A stretch of 18,438 nucleotides of DNA from Methylobacter sp. (GTDB lineage Bacteria; Pseudomonadota; Gammaproteobacteria; Methylococcales; Methylomonadaceae): the NCBI GenBank assembly GCA_023229605.1, contig JALNYY010000084.1:1-18438 (forward strand), written 5' to 3'. The position numbers were made by a program, and so were the translations under genes. Each line of letters begins with the position of its first letter. Positions within the stretch are counted from its first letter, which is position 1. The notes beneath the pieces are model-generated. The model made no database searches and had not been told where the DNA came from. It saw only the letters and a program-made list of their open reading frames with translations. Shown here piece after piece: positions 1 through 6,635 of the stretch.

Positions 1-2052
1 ATATCCATCAGCCATTCTGTGTTTCTTTCGCGGAACCTTGGCATGCCCCTCTCGCTCCACAAACACTTCCAACAACCCAAACCAATAATTCCAGGATGCC
101 GTAACTTGCTCGACTAGGTAGGTGCGCAGTGCATTGCCAAAATTCGCATCCACCGTAGCAGGTAAATCAATCTTTATTTTTCCCAACCCATCTGCGCTGA
201 CACCTTCCCCCTGTTTCCTCCCCAGCTCAGTCCTGATATGATCCAGCTCGCAAGCCAGCACATCATCATGCGCCTTCAAAGCATTCAGCACCTCCCAGAT
301 CGGCTTGAAGTTGCAGGCCTCTATCGTGTCTTCCGCATTTTTCCCTGCTGCAATAAACACCGGCAATACAATCGTGCCAACCTTCTTCTCCTCACTCAGA
401 CGAATAGCGCGACCCACGGCCTGTATGATGTCCACCTGACTGCTGCGCGGGTCAATGAATGCCACGCCGTCGAGCGAGGGCACGTCCACGCCTTCGGACA
501 GGCAGCGGGCATTACTCAGCACTCCTCTTTCATCCAAGCCCAGTTTTTTAAGTTGGTCGAGTTTGATTTTGCGTTTGTTGGCGGGCATGTTGCCGGAGAC
601 GAAGTCTGTGCGCAGGATTCCGCTGGGGCGGTGTTCGTCGCTGATCCATGCCATGATTTGCCAGATGTCGGTGGTGAACGCTTCGGCGCGATTGACGCGG
701 CTGTGGAAGCTGATGATGCGTTTGAGATCGTAATCCTTGATAGCTTTGAGTAAACCGATCTGGGCGGCGAGGGATTCGCTATCCGTCTCGATACCCGTGC
801 CGGTACTGACCAGTTCGCGCCTGGCTATCCACTGCGCGATGGTGGGGTCGTCTACGCCGATGATAACCACGCGGTAATCGGTGAGCAGTTTGCGTTCGAT
901 GGCTTTGCCAAACGGTAAGGCATACAGCACTTCACCAAACAGGGCAGCGTTGTCCATGCCGACGACTTCGATACCGCGATTTTCGGCGACTTTTTTGACG
1001 GTGCTGGAGTAGGTGCGCGGGGTGGCGGTAGCGAACAGCCGCTTGGTGCTGCGTATCTGCACATTATCGAGAATGGCGGTGAAGTCGCTGCCAACCTTGC
1101 CCGCACAGCGGTGGGCTTCATCCGCCACGGCCAGATCGAACGAGGGGATGGCTGGGTCGGTTTGGGCGGCGGCGATGACGGAGGAAGATTGGTAAGTTGC
1201 GAAAACCACGCGGATGCCTGCGCCGCTGAGAAAGCGTTTAACTTTGTCCGCATCCGAGGTAACTGGAAAGGCTAGGTCGGCCACGCTTTGGATGACTTCG
1301 TCGTTATTCTTCGTGCCGACGGTTTGATCCGAGCAGACGCACAACACTTCAAATGGAGTGGAAGCGGCGAATGTCCACTCACGTAGAAGCTGGGACAGCA
1401 GCCCCAATGACGGAACCAGCACCAGAGTCCGCTGCGCGTTGATGGCTTCCTTTATCCACAGCGTGACGTAAGTCTTGCCCGTGCCGCAAGCCATGATGAG
1501 CTGTCCACGGTCAGCCGTTTGCAGGCCTTGCACCACGGCGGTTCTGGCTTCGACCTGATGCTCACGCGGTTCGGGGCGGGGTTTGCGTTTGGCTTTCGTA
1601 AGTGCGGCAAAGTTTGCGGGATATTCCAGCGCGGATTTGTCGAAATCGGACAGCAGAAAACGGATAACGGGTTTTTCCTGCGCATAGCAGACTTGCTTTG
1701 CATTCGCGCCGATGCGGTCGGTGGTGGCGATCAGCAGACGGTGCTGGATGCTTGGCCTGTTCGATTCGCTGAGGAATTTATCGACATCGTGTTTGGTGAT
1801 GTCGTAATCGGGCGAATAGCATTTGGACTGCACCGCCCAGTGCTCACCGTTCTTGTGCCGAAACACGAGGTCGATGCCGCAGTCCACACCCCAGCGACCC
1901 GGCCATTCATCCCACAGCCATACCTGTTCAACTTGAGTTGCCCATTCTGGATCGACCTTGAGGAACCACTGAACGAAGTGCTCGAACTGCTTGCCGCGCT
2001 TGAGCGGGTCGGGGTCGAGACTGGTGTAGAAATCGGAAAATGAAGCTGTCAT
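1..2052 (-). CDS. Mrr-like nuclease / SF2 helicase / helicase-associated domain protein (C-terminus off the left edge)
   Basis: The frame is open for 684 codons from the ATG at 2052 to the window edge. The N-terminus (about residues 15-130) looks like an Mrr/PD-(D/E)XK nuclease, with D61 and the QSK motif at 75-77. A superfamily 2 helicase core follows: Walker A ACGTGKT near 188-194, DEAH at 311-314, motif III ATATPR near 341-346, and motif VI QAVGRAIR near 544-551. The last visible stretch (about 653-684) has the W..Y/W, REGHA and VP pattern of the helicase-associated (HA) domain. This order resembles the front half of type ISP restriction enzymes and related DNA-translocating restriction proteins, which cleave foreign DNA in the cytoplasm. 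No methyltransferase motif is seen up to the edge; what lies beyond is unknown. By eye its base composition is more GC-rich than the toxin-antitoxin genes beside it, which is compatible with transfer. There is no clear ribosome binding site before the ATG. The family call is firm, the exact defence role is inferred. Confidence 0.82.
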   Translation of the reverse strand, partial: MTASFSDFYTSLDPDPLKRGKQFEHFVQWFLKVDPEWATQVEQVWLWDEWPGRWGVDCGIDLVFRHKNGEHWAVQSKCYSPDYDITKHDVDKFLSESNRPSIQHRLLIATTDRIGANAKQVCYAQEKPVIRFLLSDFDKSALEYPANFAALTKAKRKPRPEPREHQVEARTAVVQGLQTADRGQLIMACGTGKTYVTLWIKEAINAQRTLVLVPSLGLLSQLLREWTFAASTPFEVLCVCSDQTVGTKNNDEVIQSVADLAFPVTSDADKVKRFLSGAGIRVVFATYQSSSVIAAAQTDPAIPSFDLAVADEAHRCAGKVGSDFTAILDNVQIRSTKRLFATATPRTYSSTVKKVAENRGIEVVGMDNAALFGEVLYALPFGKAIERKLLTDYRVVIIGVDDPTIAQWIARRELVSTGTGIETDSESLAAQIGLLKAIKDYDLKRIISFHSRVNRAEAFTTDIWQIMAWISDEHRPSGILRTDFVSGNMPANKRKIKLDQLKKLGLDERGVLSNARCLSEGVDVPSLDGVAFIDPRSSQVDIIQAVGRAIRLSEEKKVGTIVLPVFIAAGKNAEDTIEACNFKPIWEVLNALKAHDDVLACELDHIRTELGRKQGEGVSADGLGKIKIDLPATVDANFGNALRTYLVEQVTASWNYWFGLLEVFVEREGHAKVPRKKHRMADGY

Positions 2053-2083
2053 TTGAGGAACCAATGGGGTCAGAAAACACAAG

Positions 2084-2118
2084 CCCGAGTTAGCATAGCG
2101 TAACCCGCCCTACGCGAC
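2084..2118. repeat. REP-like imperfect palindrome
   Basis: An imperfect dyad is centred on TAGCATAGCGTA, with one arm CCCGAGTTAGC and the other GCGTAACCCGCC. It lies in the 145-bp gap between the VapC-type toxin and the nuclease-helicase gene. It resembles the short extragenic palindromes common in proteobacterial genomes, but only one copy is visible here, so repetitiveness cannot be shown. Confidence 0.35.
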
Positions 2119-2197
2119 TGTGATGAGTATACATTTAACATTTCGAACAAAGCCACATGCCAACCTTCCTTAATTTCCCATAAAAGAAGGTCTATTC

Positions 2198-2599
2198 CTA
2201 CAGCCAGCTCTCATATTTAAGCAATGGCACACGTTCAAAATGTCGTACATTATTGGTGATTAAGGTCAAGTTATTCGCAATTGCAATAGATGCAATTTCA
2301 AGATCAGCTAAATCGAGTGGTGTGCCGCGTTTCTCAAGTTCTGCGCGAATCCGGCCACAAACATAAGCGGCTTTTGCATCAAAGCCGACTATATTTACCG
2401 CCGGCAATAAAATGGTTTCCAGGTTGTTTAAGTGATATTCAGGCCGTTGGCTTTTTTCTGCGCCATAGACAATCTCGGAAATAGTGATCGTGGAGACATA
2501 CTGCTGTTTTTTTGATACTTGTTCTAACTTGGCTAACAGGTTTTGCGAGGGTCGCGGTTTTACAATATTGGTAATCGTATCCGTATCAAAGAGAAACAT
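2198..2599 (-). CDS. vapC: PIN-domain ribonuclease toxin, VapC family
   Basis: A 133-residue PIN-domain protein and probable toxin of a type II toxin-antitoxin pair. VapC enzymes are Mg-dependent ribonucleases that cut tRNA or rRNA when free of antitoxin. The conserved acidic residues are visible: D5 in the MFLFDTD start, E42 in SEIVYGAE and D99 in LADLEIAS. The closing TNN..HF stretch follows near 115-121. I chose the ATG at 2599 rather than the earlier in-frame start at 2623, because VapC proteins normally begin a few residues before the first catalytic Asp. This start overlaps the antitoxin end by 14 bp, as expected for translational coupling. Expression is probably autorepressed by the antitoxin-toxin complex, as is usual in this family. 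The length is normal and the gene looks intact. Confidence 0.9.
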   Translation of the reverse strand: MFLFDTDTITNIVKPRPSQNLLAKLEQVSKKQQYVSTITISEIVYGAEKSQRPEYHLNNLETILLPAVNIVGFDAKAAYVCGRIRAELEKRGTPLDLADLEIASIAIANNLTLITNNVRHFERVPLLKYESWL

Positions 2600-2870
2600 C
2601 GCGCCCTGTTCCGCCATTCGCACGCAAAGTTTCTATGTCGCCCATCGCATCCGTGACTTCATCAAAACCTTGCCATTTTCCTGCGATTGCGGCTAAACCT
2701 TGTTTTTCTTCGTATTGTTCCAAAATATTAAGGTCATCAAGGCTAACCAATGCAGCAACAGGCTTATCGCGCCTAGTTATAATAAATCTCTCATGAGAAT
2801 ATTGGTTCTTGGCTATGAGTTCTGAAATATGTGATTTGGCTTCTGCTACGGATACTTGTGTAGTTGTCAT
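2586..2870 (-). CDS. Phd/YefM-type antitoxin of the VapC pair
   Basis: A 94-residue antitoxin just upstream of, and overlapping, the toxin gene. The N-terminal half (about 1-55) has the Phd/YefM fold signature: VSVAEAKSHISELI, then FIITRRDKPVAALVSLDDL. In this family that half binds DNA and represses the operon. The C-terminal tail is acidic and Gly-rich, as expected for a flexible segment that wraps the toxin. A GGGAA stretch about 8 bases before the ATG is a plausible ribosome binding site. Pairing of a Phd-type antitoxin with a PIN toxin is common. It is unlikely to be anything else, given the four-part match of fold, order, overlap and partner. Confidence 0.88.
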   Translation of the reverse strand: MTTTQVSVAEAKSHISELIAKNQYSHERFIITRRDKPVAALVSLDDLNILEQYEEKQGLAAIAGKWQGFDEVTDAMGDIETLRANGGTGRDVSL

Positions 2871-2961
2871 ATGTTATTCCCAGTAATTGCCTTTTGGTCA
2901 TTATGACTTGTCTATGAACGTTTTTCAATGAAGTGACGTCTGCCATTTTCAAAACCAATAA

Positions 2962-3028
2962 AACCCAACTATTTTCCAGTTACCGAATAGTCATACACTT
3001 AAATTGCGCCCTTATCCAATGCTTTCAA
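2962..3028. repeat. Left 67-bp direct repeat: displaced copy of the rarA 3' end
   Basis: It aligns without gaps to 5211-5277 at 60 of 67 positions, counted by eye. Read on the minus strand it encodes LKALDKGAI followed by TAA at the same place as the genuine rarA end (LKALDKGAT, TAA), then 37 bp of downstream sequence. Within both copies a dyad ACTATT-12 bp-AATAGT is kept exactly (here 2968-2991), although the spacer differs. The two copies bracket the SMR, amidase and DUF1640 genes. Confidence 0.85.
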
Positions 3029-3033
3029 GCCGG

Positions 3034-3165
3034 GTAGATCGGGCATGCTGTTTATGCCCGACATTTACGAGCTTCAATATGGCAATGGATTCCGGTTTTG
3101 ATCACCACTGTTTCATTATCTGACGCCAAAATGTCGGGCAACGAAAAAGCTGTCGCCCGACCTAC
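3034..3165. repeat. Inverted pair of REP-like hairpins (REPIN-like)
   Basis: Two hairpins face each other. The first (3034-3065) has a perfect 8-bp stem TCGGGCAT/ATGCCCGA with a 7-base loop. The second (3130-3165) has a 7-bp stem GTCGGGC/GCCCGAC with a longer loop. The reverse complement of the second shares with the first the flanks GTAG..TCGGGC and GCCCGACATT, so they are two copies of one element in opposite orientation, about 65 bp apart. This is the layout of REP doublets mobilised by RAYT transposases. No such transposase is in the window. Confidence 0.7.
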
Positions 3166-3193
3166 TTAACTACTTAACTACTTAACTACTTAA
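3162..3193. repeat. Four perfect tandem copies of an 8-bp unit (CTACTTAA)
   Basis: The unit CTACTTAA occurs four times in perfect head-to-tail order and starts inside the CCTAC flank of the second REP hairpin. It is non-coding and lies 78 bp downstream of the SMR gene stop. Such a short tandem array could change copy number by slippage. Confidence 0.9.
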
Positions 3194-3270
3194 CTGGGCA
3201 GACCCAGTTGGGTTGGAAATAAGCAGAAAATCCGATTTGTCAGCAAGCAAGAGTTGGTTGGAGCGGCGTG

Positions 3271-3603
3271 TCAATGGGAACCCGTTTTGGAAAAGAGATT
3301 GAGGACGACAACGCCCGCGATGATGAGCAACAACCCAATGATGGAGGGAACATCCAGGGACTGTCCAAAAAACGCCCAGGCGACCAGCGCGATGAGGGCG
3401 ATGCCGGCACCGGACCAGATGGCGTAGACCACGCCGACCGGTATGGTCTTCAGAACCAGCGATAGAAAGTAAAAGGCTATTGCATACCCAACCATTACGA
3501 CGATCGATGGCCACAGGCGGGTAAAGCCTTCGGATTCCTTCAGGGCCGAGGTCGCGATTACCTCACTTACAATCGCGATTGACAGGTATATATAATGCTG
3601 CAT
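3271..3603 (-). CDS. Small multidrug resistance (SMR) efflux transporter, EmrE/QacE type
   Basis: A 110-residue inner-membrane protein with four hydrophobic helices, the exact size of EmrE. Members work as dimers that exchange protons for lipophilic cations such as quaternary ammonium compounds. The membrane-embedded proton/drug carboxylate is present as E14 in SEVIATSALK. The substrate-site aromatics match EmrE: Y4, Y40, Y60 and W63 in the VYAIWSGAGI stretch. The ATG at 3603 has a GGAAG stretch about 8 bases upstream. The gene sits alone between the repeats at 3034-3193 and the exported amidase, all on the minus strand, inside the segment bounded by the rarA-end repeats. Substrate cannot be told from sequence; a single-component Emr/Sug-type role is assumed. 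SugE-type guanidinium exporters are less likely given the EmrE-like aromatics. Confidence 0.92.
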   Translation of the reverse strand: MQHYIYLSIAIVSEVIATSALKESEGFTRLWPSIVVMVGYAIAFYFLSLVLKTIPVGVVYAIWSGAGIALIALVAWAFFGQSLDVPSIIGLLLIIAGVVVLNLFSKTGSH

Positions 3604-3689
3604 ATTTACGGCTTCCGGGACTCGGGCATGGGTCGATACGCCAAACAGAGAATATGCCCATGACCTAAATGGCTACAGATGAGCAAAAT

Positions 3690-4766
3690 TTATTTATTTT
3701 TGAATATTTTTAGCTTACTGGAAATCTCGCCAACCAATGAAATATCTTCCCCGGAAATCTGTTTGACGGGTAAGCCCTTGGAAAAATTAATTTTGCCGAG
3801 GTCGATCCAGAACATGTTCGGGGAACCGGAAGCCTGGAAAAAGTAGAGCCTGTTGTTCGCATCTGCCAATGTGGCCCACAAGGTGGGCCAGGTATCTTCG
3901 GAGTTGACCCCGACCGATGTATTTTGGGCGCCACGCGGAACCGAGACCGTTTTGGCAATGCTGTAGACCTCTGCCAAAGCTTCCCGCGTATCCTTGGGCA
4001 CGGGCGCTGTTTTCAAGAAAGCCGATGCTCGGACAAAGCGGCTGGCTGGGTCGATGTCGCCGGGCAGGGATTCCGTTCCACCGAAATACTTATATCTTTT
4101 AAGATTGTTCAACTGCCAATCCAAAGGGGGCTCATTGGTCATGACGGCCGAGTCCTTGCCGCGATGTACCACCCTTACCCCGTTGACGAACTCGATGACG
4201 GCTGAATCGCCGGTTGCGTCGGAAATAGAGATATGCAACGGCCATTCCCGCCCCGCCGCTTTCACCGAGACGACTTGGACTTTGTCCAATTCCGCCAAGG
4301 CCTCGGAAACGGTGGCGGAAACATCCAAGAGGTACTGAAGCACCATGGAATTGGCTATGCCGGGGCGTGCATCCCTGTTTTCGTATTGGGAATCATGTAG
4401 GTAGAGGAGATTTGCCACCAAACCCTTCTCGTTGATGCCATCGGATGTGGCGATTCCCAAAGAATTCACCGTCACGCTGCCGTTCTTGGACGTCCAATGA
4501 ACCGTTTTACCGTCGGTAACGGCTCCATCTCTAGGAATCCCACGGGGATAGACGACGATTTTGGGATGGTCTGGCATGTAAAGATCCATGGTGCGGGCAA
4601 CAACATGGTCTTGGTTCGTGTTCAATAGGATGCGCGTACAAGCCATGGCCGAATGATTCAGCAGGCTAATGCTCAAGGTTGAAGAGAGTGCTATGGCGAA
4701 AAGCTGTTTCACGATCATAAAAAACCAATGGGTCAAATGGGGGGGCAGTATCGATTGAAAAACCAA
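3690..4766 (-). CDS. Exported linear amide C-N hydrolase (choloylglycine hydrolase / penicillin V acylase family)
   Basis: An Ntn-hydrolase of up to 358 residues. An N-terminal hydrophobic signal ends at SAMA, and the next residue is the expected nucleophile C43 (CTRILLNT), exposed by cleavage. Family residues follow: R58 and D61 in ARTMDLY, N112 in the GINEKGL stretch and N211 in TNEPPLDWQ. The protein should act in the periplasm on amides such as penicillin V, bile salts or acyl-homoserine lactones; which one cannot be decided. The 4766 start is a TTG with AAGGGG ten bases upstream. The ATG at 4718 gives a more standard signal peptide (MIVKQLFAIALS...) but lacks a visible ribosome site, so the start is uncertain. 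It follows the frameshifted DUF1640 gene by 22 bp on the same strand. Confidence 0.88.
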   Translation of the reverse strand: MVFQSILPPHLTHWFFMIVKQLFAIALSSTLSISLLNHSAMACTRILLNTNQDHVVARTMDLYMPDHPKIVVYPRGIPRDGAVTDGKTVHWTSKNGSVTVNSLGIATSDGINEKGLVANLLYLHDSQYENRDARPGIANSMVLQYLLDVSATVSEALAELDKVQVVSVKAAGREWPLHISISDATGDSAVIEFVNGVRVVHRGKDSAVMTNEPPLDWQLNNLKRYKYFGGTESLPGDIDPASRFVRASAFLKTAPVPKDTREALAEVYSIAKTVSVPRGAQNTSVGVNSEDTWPTLWATLADANNRLYFFQASGSPNMFWIDLGKINFSKGLPVKQISGEDISLVGEISSKLKIFKNK

Positions 4767-4788
4767 TCTAATCTACCCCTTAATTTCA

Positions 4789-5060
4789 TCAAAAAAACGC
4801 CTTCAATACCAGCGATATAACGCCAGCCAATAATACGCCAAGCATCCATCTATTTAGCTTTAATTCACCATCAATACGCTCAAACCGAACATTCATGTCG
4901 GCTTTAATTTCATTTTTGGCTTCGGTTAGGTCATGCTTAGTGATAAGCCCATCCTGAGCTTCGGCAATCACACGCACAACCGCCTCGACTTGCGCTGTGG
5001 AATTCCGGCGGTTTTAAGTTTGTCTACCAACTCAAGCGTGTCAAAGGTAATAGCGGTCAT
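4789..5060 (-). pseudogene. Frameshifted DUF1640 / CCDC90-like coiled-coil protein
   Basis: From the ATG at 5060 the frame reads MTAITFDTLELVDKLKTAG, the usual start of short bacterial DUF1640 proteins. It then runs into TGA after about 30 codons. The +1 frame picks up at once with QVEAVVRVIAEAQDGLITKH, a predicted helix, and ends in one membrane segment (LNRWMLGVLLAGVIS...). One missing base near 5004-5008, in the CCACAGCGC stretch, explains the break; restored, the product would be about 90 residues. The family is poorly understood in bacteria; a membrane-anchored coiled coil is all that can be said. The downstream half alone has an in-frame start candidate at 4977, so a short product cannot be excluded. 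A sequencing error is also possible. Confidence 0.72.
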
Positions 5061-5146
5061 GGTCAGTCTCCCCTGCTATTTTTGGACAGTTTAGCAGATA
5101 TTTGACTTTCGCTGTTTTATTGAGATCATCTTGGATGGATTCTCCC

Positions 5147-5239
5147 ATGACCACTATTACCTTTGACAAAAAGCAGCGTAGTTTCGGTGTATTGGGTTGC
5201 AAAAAGATGCAACCCAACTATTTTCCAGTTGCCCAATAG
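5147..5239 (+). pseudogene. Truncated start of a second DUF1640 copy, head to head with the first
   Basis: The first 22 bases from the ATG at 5147 (MTTITFD) match the start of the minus-strand DUF1640 gene (5039-5060) with one mismatch, so the two starts form an inverted repeat 86 bp apart. After MTTITFD the similarity stops. The frame runs through a hairpin and the right rarA-end repeat to TAG at 5239, 30 codons in all. It is probably a remnant rather than a working gene. Confidence 0.55.
5192..5217. terminator. Hairpin downstream of rarA
   Basis: A perfect 9-bp stem, TTGGGTTGC / GCAACCCAA, with an 8-base loop, lies 31 bp past the rarA stop. It could end rarA transcription, although no clean T-tract follows on that strand; on the plus strand CTATTTT follows. 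The left arm is missing at the left repeat copy (2962), so the similarity between copies begins exactly inside this hairpin. Confidence 0.45.
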
Positions 5240-5277
5240 TCGTTCATTTAAGTCGCGCCCTTATCCAATGCTTTCAA
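5211..5277. repeat. Right 67-bp direct repeat, containing the genuine rarA end
   Basis: This is the counterpart of 2962-3028, in the same orientation. It spans the last nine codons and stop of rarA (5248-5277) and 37 bp beyond. It keeps the ACTATT-12 bp-AATAGT dyad at 5217-5240. Because it holds the functional gene end, it is probably the original and the left copy the displaced one. Confidence 0.85.
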
Positions 5278-6555
5278 ATGCTTTAATTTTTCCTTAATCT
5301 TGATTTCCAGACCTCTATCTACCGGCTGGTAATATTGCCTGCCAGCCAACTCGTCGGGAAAATAATTTTCCCCGGCGGCATAGGCTTCCGGCTCATTATG
5401 GGCATAACGGTATTCCTTGCCGTAATCCAGCGATTTCATCAGCTTGGTCGGCGCATTTCTTAAATGCACCGGCACTCCCAGACTGCCGCTTTGTCTGGCA
5501 TCGGCCATGGCTGCATTGTAAGCCATATACACCGCATTGCTTTTCGGCGCACAGGCCAGATAGACGACGGCTTGCGCCAAGGCCAGCTCGCCTTCCGGGC
5601 TGCCCAAGCGCTCCTGGGCTTCCCAGGCGTTGATGCAAATCTGCAAGGCTCTGGGATCGGCATTGCCTATGTCTTCGGAGGCCATCCTGACGACGCGCCG
5701 GGCCAGATAGGACAAATCGCAGCCGCCGTCCATCATCCGGCACAACCAGTACAGCGAGGCATCGGGCGAACTGCCGCGCACCGATTTATGCAGCGCCGAA
5801 ATCTGGTTATAAAATTCCTCGCCCTGATTATCGAAACGCCGCACGCCGCCCGACAGCACTTCTTTGGCAATGGCTTCGTTAACCGTCTGACCGCCCTTCG
5901 CGGCGGCAAGCTCTACGGCAATTTCCAGCAGGTTGAGCAGTCTTCGTGCATCGCCGTCGGCGGCTTGGGCGAACTGCTGTTTGATGTCGCCGGCCATTTC
6001 AATAGCCAAGCCGCCCAAACCGCGCGCCTTATCGGTCAGGGCTTTATCGATCACCGCCAGCAAATCATCCGCCGTCAAGGCATTCAGCACATAGACCCGC
6101 GCCCTGGACAATAACGCATTGTTCAACGCAAAAGACGGGTTTTCGGTCGTCGCGCCGACAAAATAAACCGTGCCGTCTTCGACATGCGGCAGGAAGGCAT
6201 CCTGTTGCGATTTGTTAAAGCGATGCACTTCATCGACAAATAAAATGGTGCGCCGGTGTTGTTCCAGCTGGATTTTTTTGGCCTCGGCAACCGCCGCCCT
6301 GATTTCCTTGACGCCGGACAACACCGCCGAAATCGGCATGAACTCGGCATCGGAATGCTGGGCAATGAGCCGCGCCAACGTGGTTTTGCCTGTGCCGGGC
6401 GGCCCCCAGAAAATCATCGAGTGCAAGCGCCCCGAGGCGATGGCTTCATAGAGCGGCTTGCCGGGTTTCAGGATATGTTGCTGGCCGACATAATCGGCCA
6501 GCTCGGTTGGCCGCATCCGGTCGGCCAGGGGTTTGGTTAGGTCGTCAAAAAGCAT
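5248..6555 (-). CDS. rarA: Replication-associated recombination protein A (AAA+ ATPase)
   Basis: A 435-residue homologue of RarA/MgsA, the bacterial relative of WRNIP1/Mgs1. It acts as a tetramer at stalled replication forks, next to single-strand-binding protein. Visible AAA+ motifs are Walker A GPPGTGKT at 51-58, Walker B ILFVDEVHRF around 104-113, sensor 1 ATTENPS at 135-141 and the arginine finger SRAR at 150-153. The C-terminal MgsA domain carries SVRGSSPDASLYWL and YKEYRYAH-like family stretches. The length is usual. The order lolA-rarA on one strand matches many Gammaproteobacteria. The gene is intact, but its last codons are duplicated at 2999-3028. Confidence 0.96.
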   Translation of the reverse strand: MLFDDLTKPLADRMRPTELADYVGQQHILKPGKPLYEAIASGRLHSMIFWGPPGTGKTTLARLIAQHSDAEFMPISAVLSGVKEIRAAVAEAKKIQLEQHRRTILFVDEVHRFNKSQQDAFLPHVEDGTVYFVGATTENPSFALNNALLSRARVYVLNALTADDLLAVIDKALTDKARGLGGLAIEMAGDIKQQFAQAADGDARRLLNLLEIAVELAAAKGGQTVNEAIAKEVLSGGVRRFDNQGEEFYNQISALHKSVRGSSPDASLYWLCRMMDGGCDLSYLARRVVRMASEDIGNADPRALQICINAWEAQERLGSPEGELALAQAVVYLACAPKSNAVYMAYNAAMADARQSGSLGVPVHLRNAPTKLMKSLDYGKEYRYAHNEPEAYAAGENYFPDELAGRQYYQPVDRGLEIKIKEKLKHLKALDKGAT

Positions 6556-6561
6556 AAGAGC

Positions 6562-6631
6562 AGGCTAAAGGCAAAAGACGAAAGGCTAACGGTACATAAA
6601 GCTTGCGCCTTTTGCCCTTCGCCCTTTGCCT
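6562..6631. repeat. Imperfect inverted repeat between lolA and rarA
   Basis: A purine-rich arm at 6562-6585 (AGGCTAAAGGCAAAAG...) is roughly mirrored by 6607-6631 (...CCCTTCGCCCTTTGCCT), with about 70% pairing by eye. It fills nearly all of the 80-bp gap between the lolA stop and the rarA start. It may act as an attenuator or mRNA stabiliser, or be a small mobile repeat. Confidence 0.45.
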
Positions 6632-6635
6632 AAAT

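Larger units (their letters stand above)
2871..3270. other. 400-bp non-coding stretch rich in repeats
   Basis: I see no convincing gene here. It holds, left to right, the presumed promoter region of the toxin-antitoxin operon, a displaced copy of the rarA gene end (2962-3028), two inverted REP-like hairpins (3034-3165), an 8-bp tandem repeat (3162-3193) and a small CTGGG/CCCAG hairpin (3194-3207) downstream of the SMR gene. The small hairpin could end SMR transcription, but it has no clear T-tract. Confidence 0.7.

Noticed and set aside
238..2043. Plus-strand open frames at 238-753 and 1519-2043
   Set aside because: They lie inside the continuous 684-codon minus-strand nuclease-helicase frame, whose motifs are unmistakable; the plus-strand products show no recognisable domain.
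2871..5280. Complete mobile element with its own recombinase
   Set aside because: No integrase, transposase or relaxase frame is present between the direct repeats; only cargo and repeats are seen.
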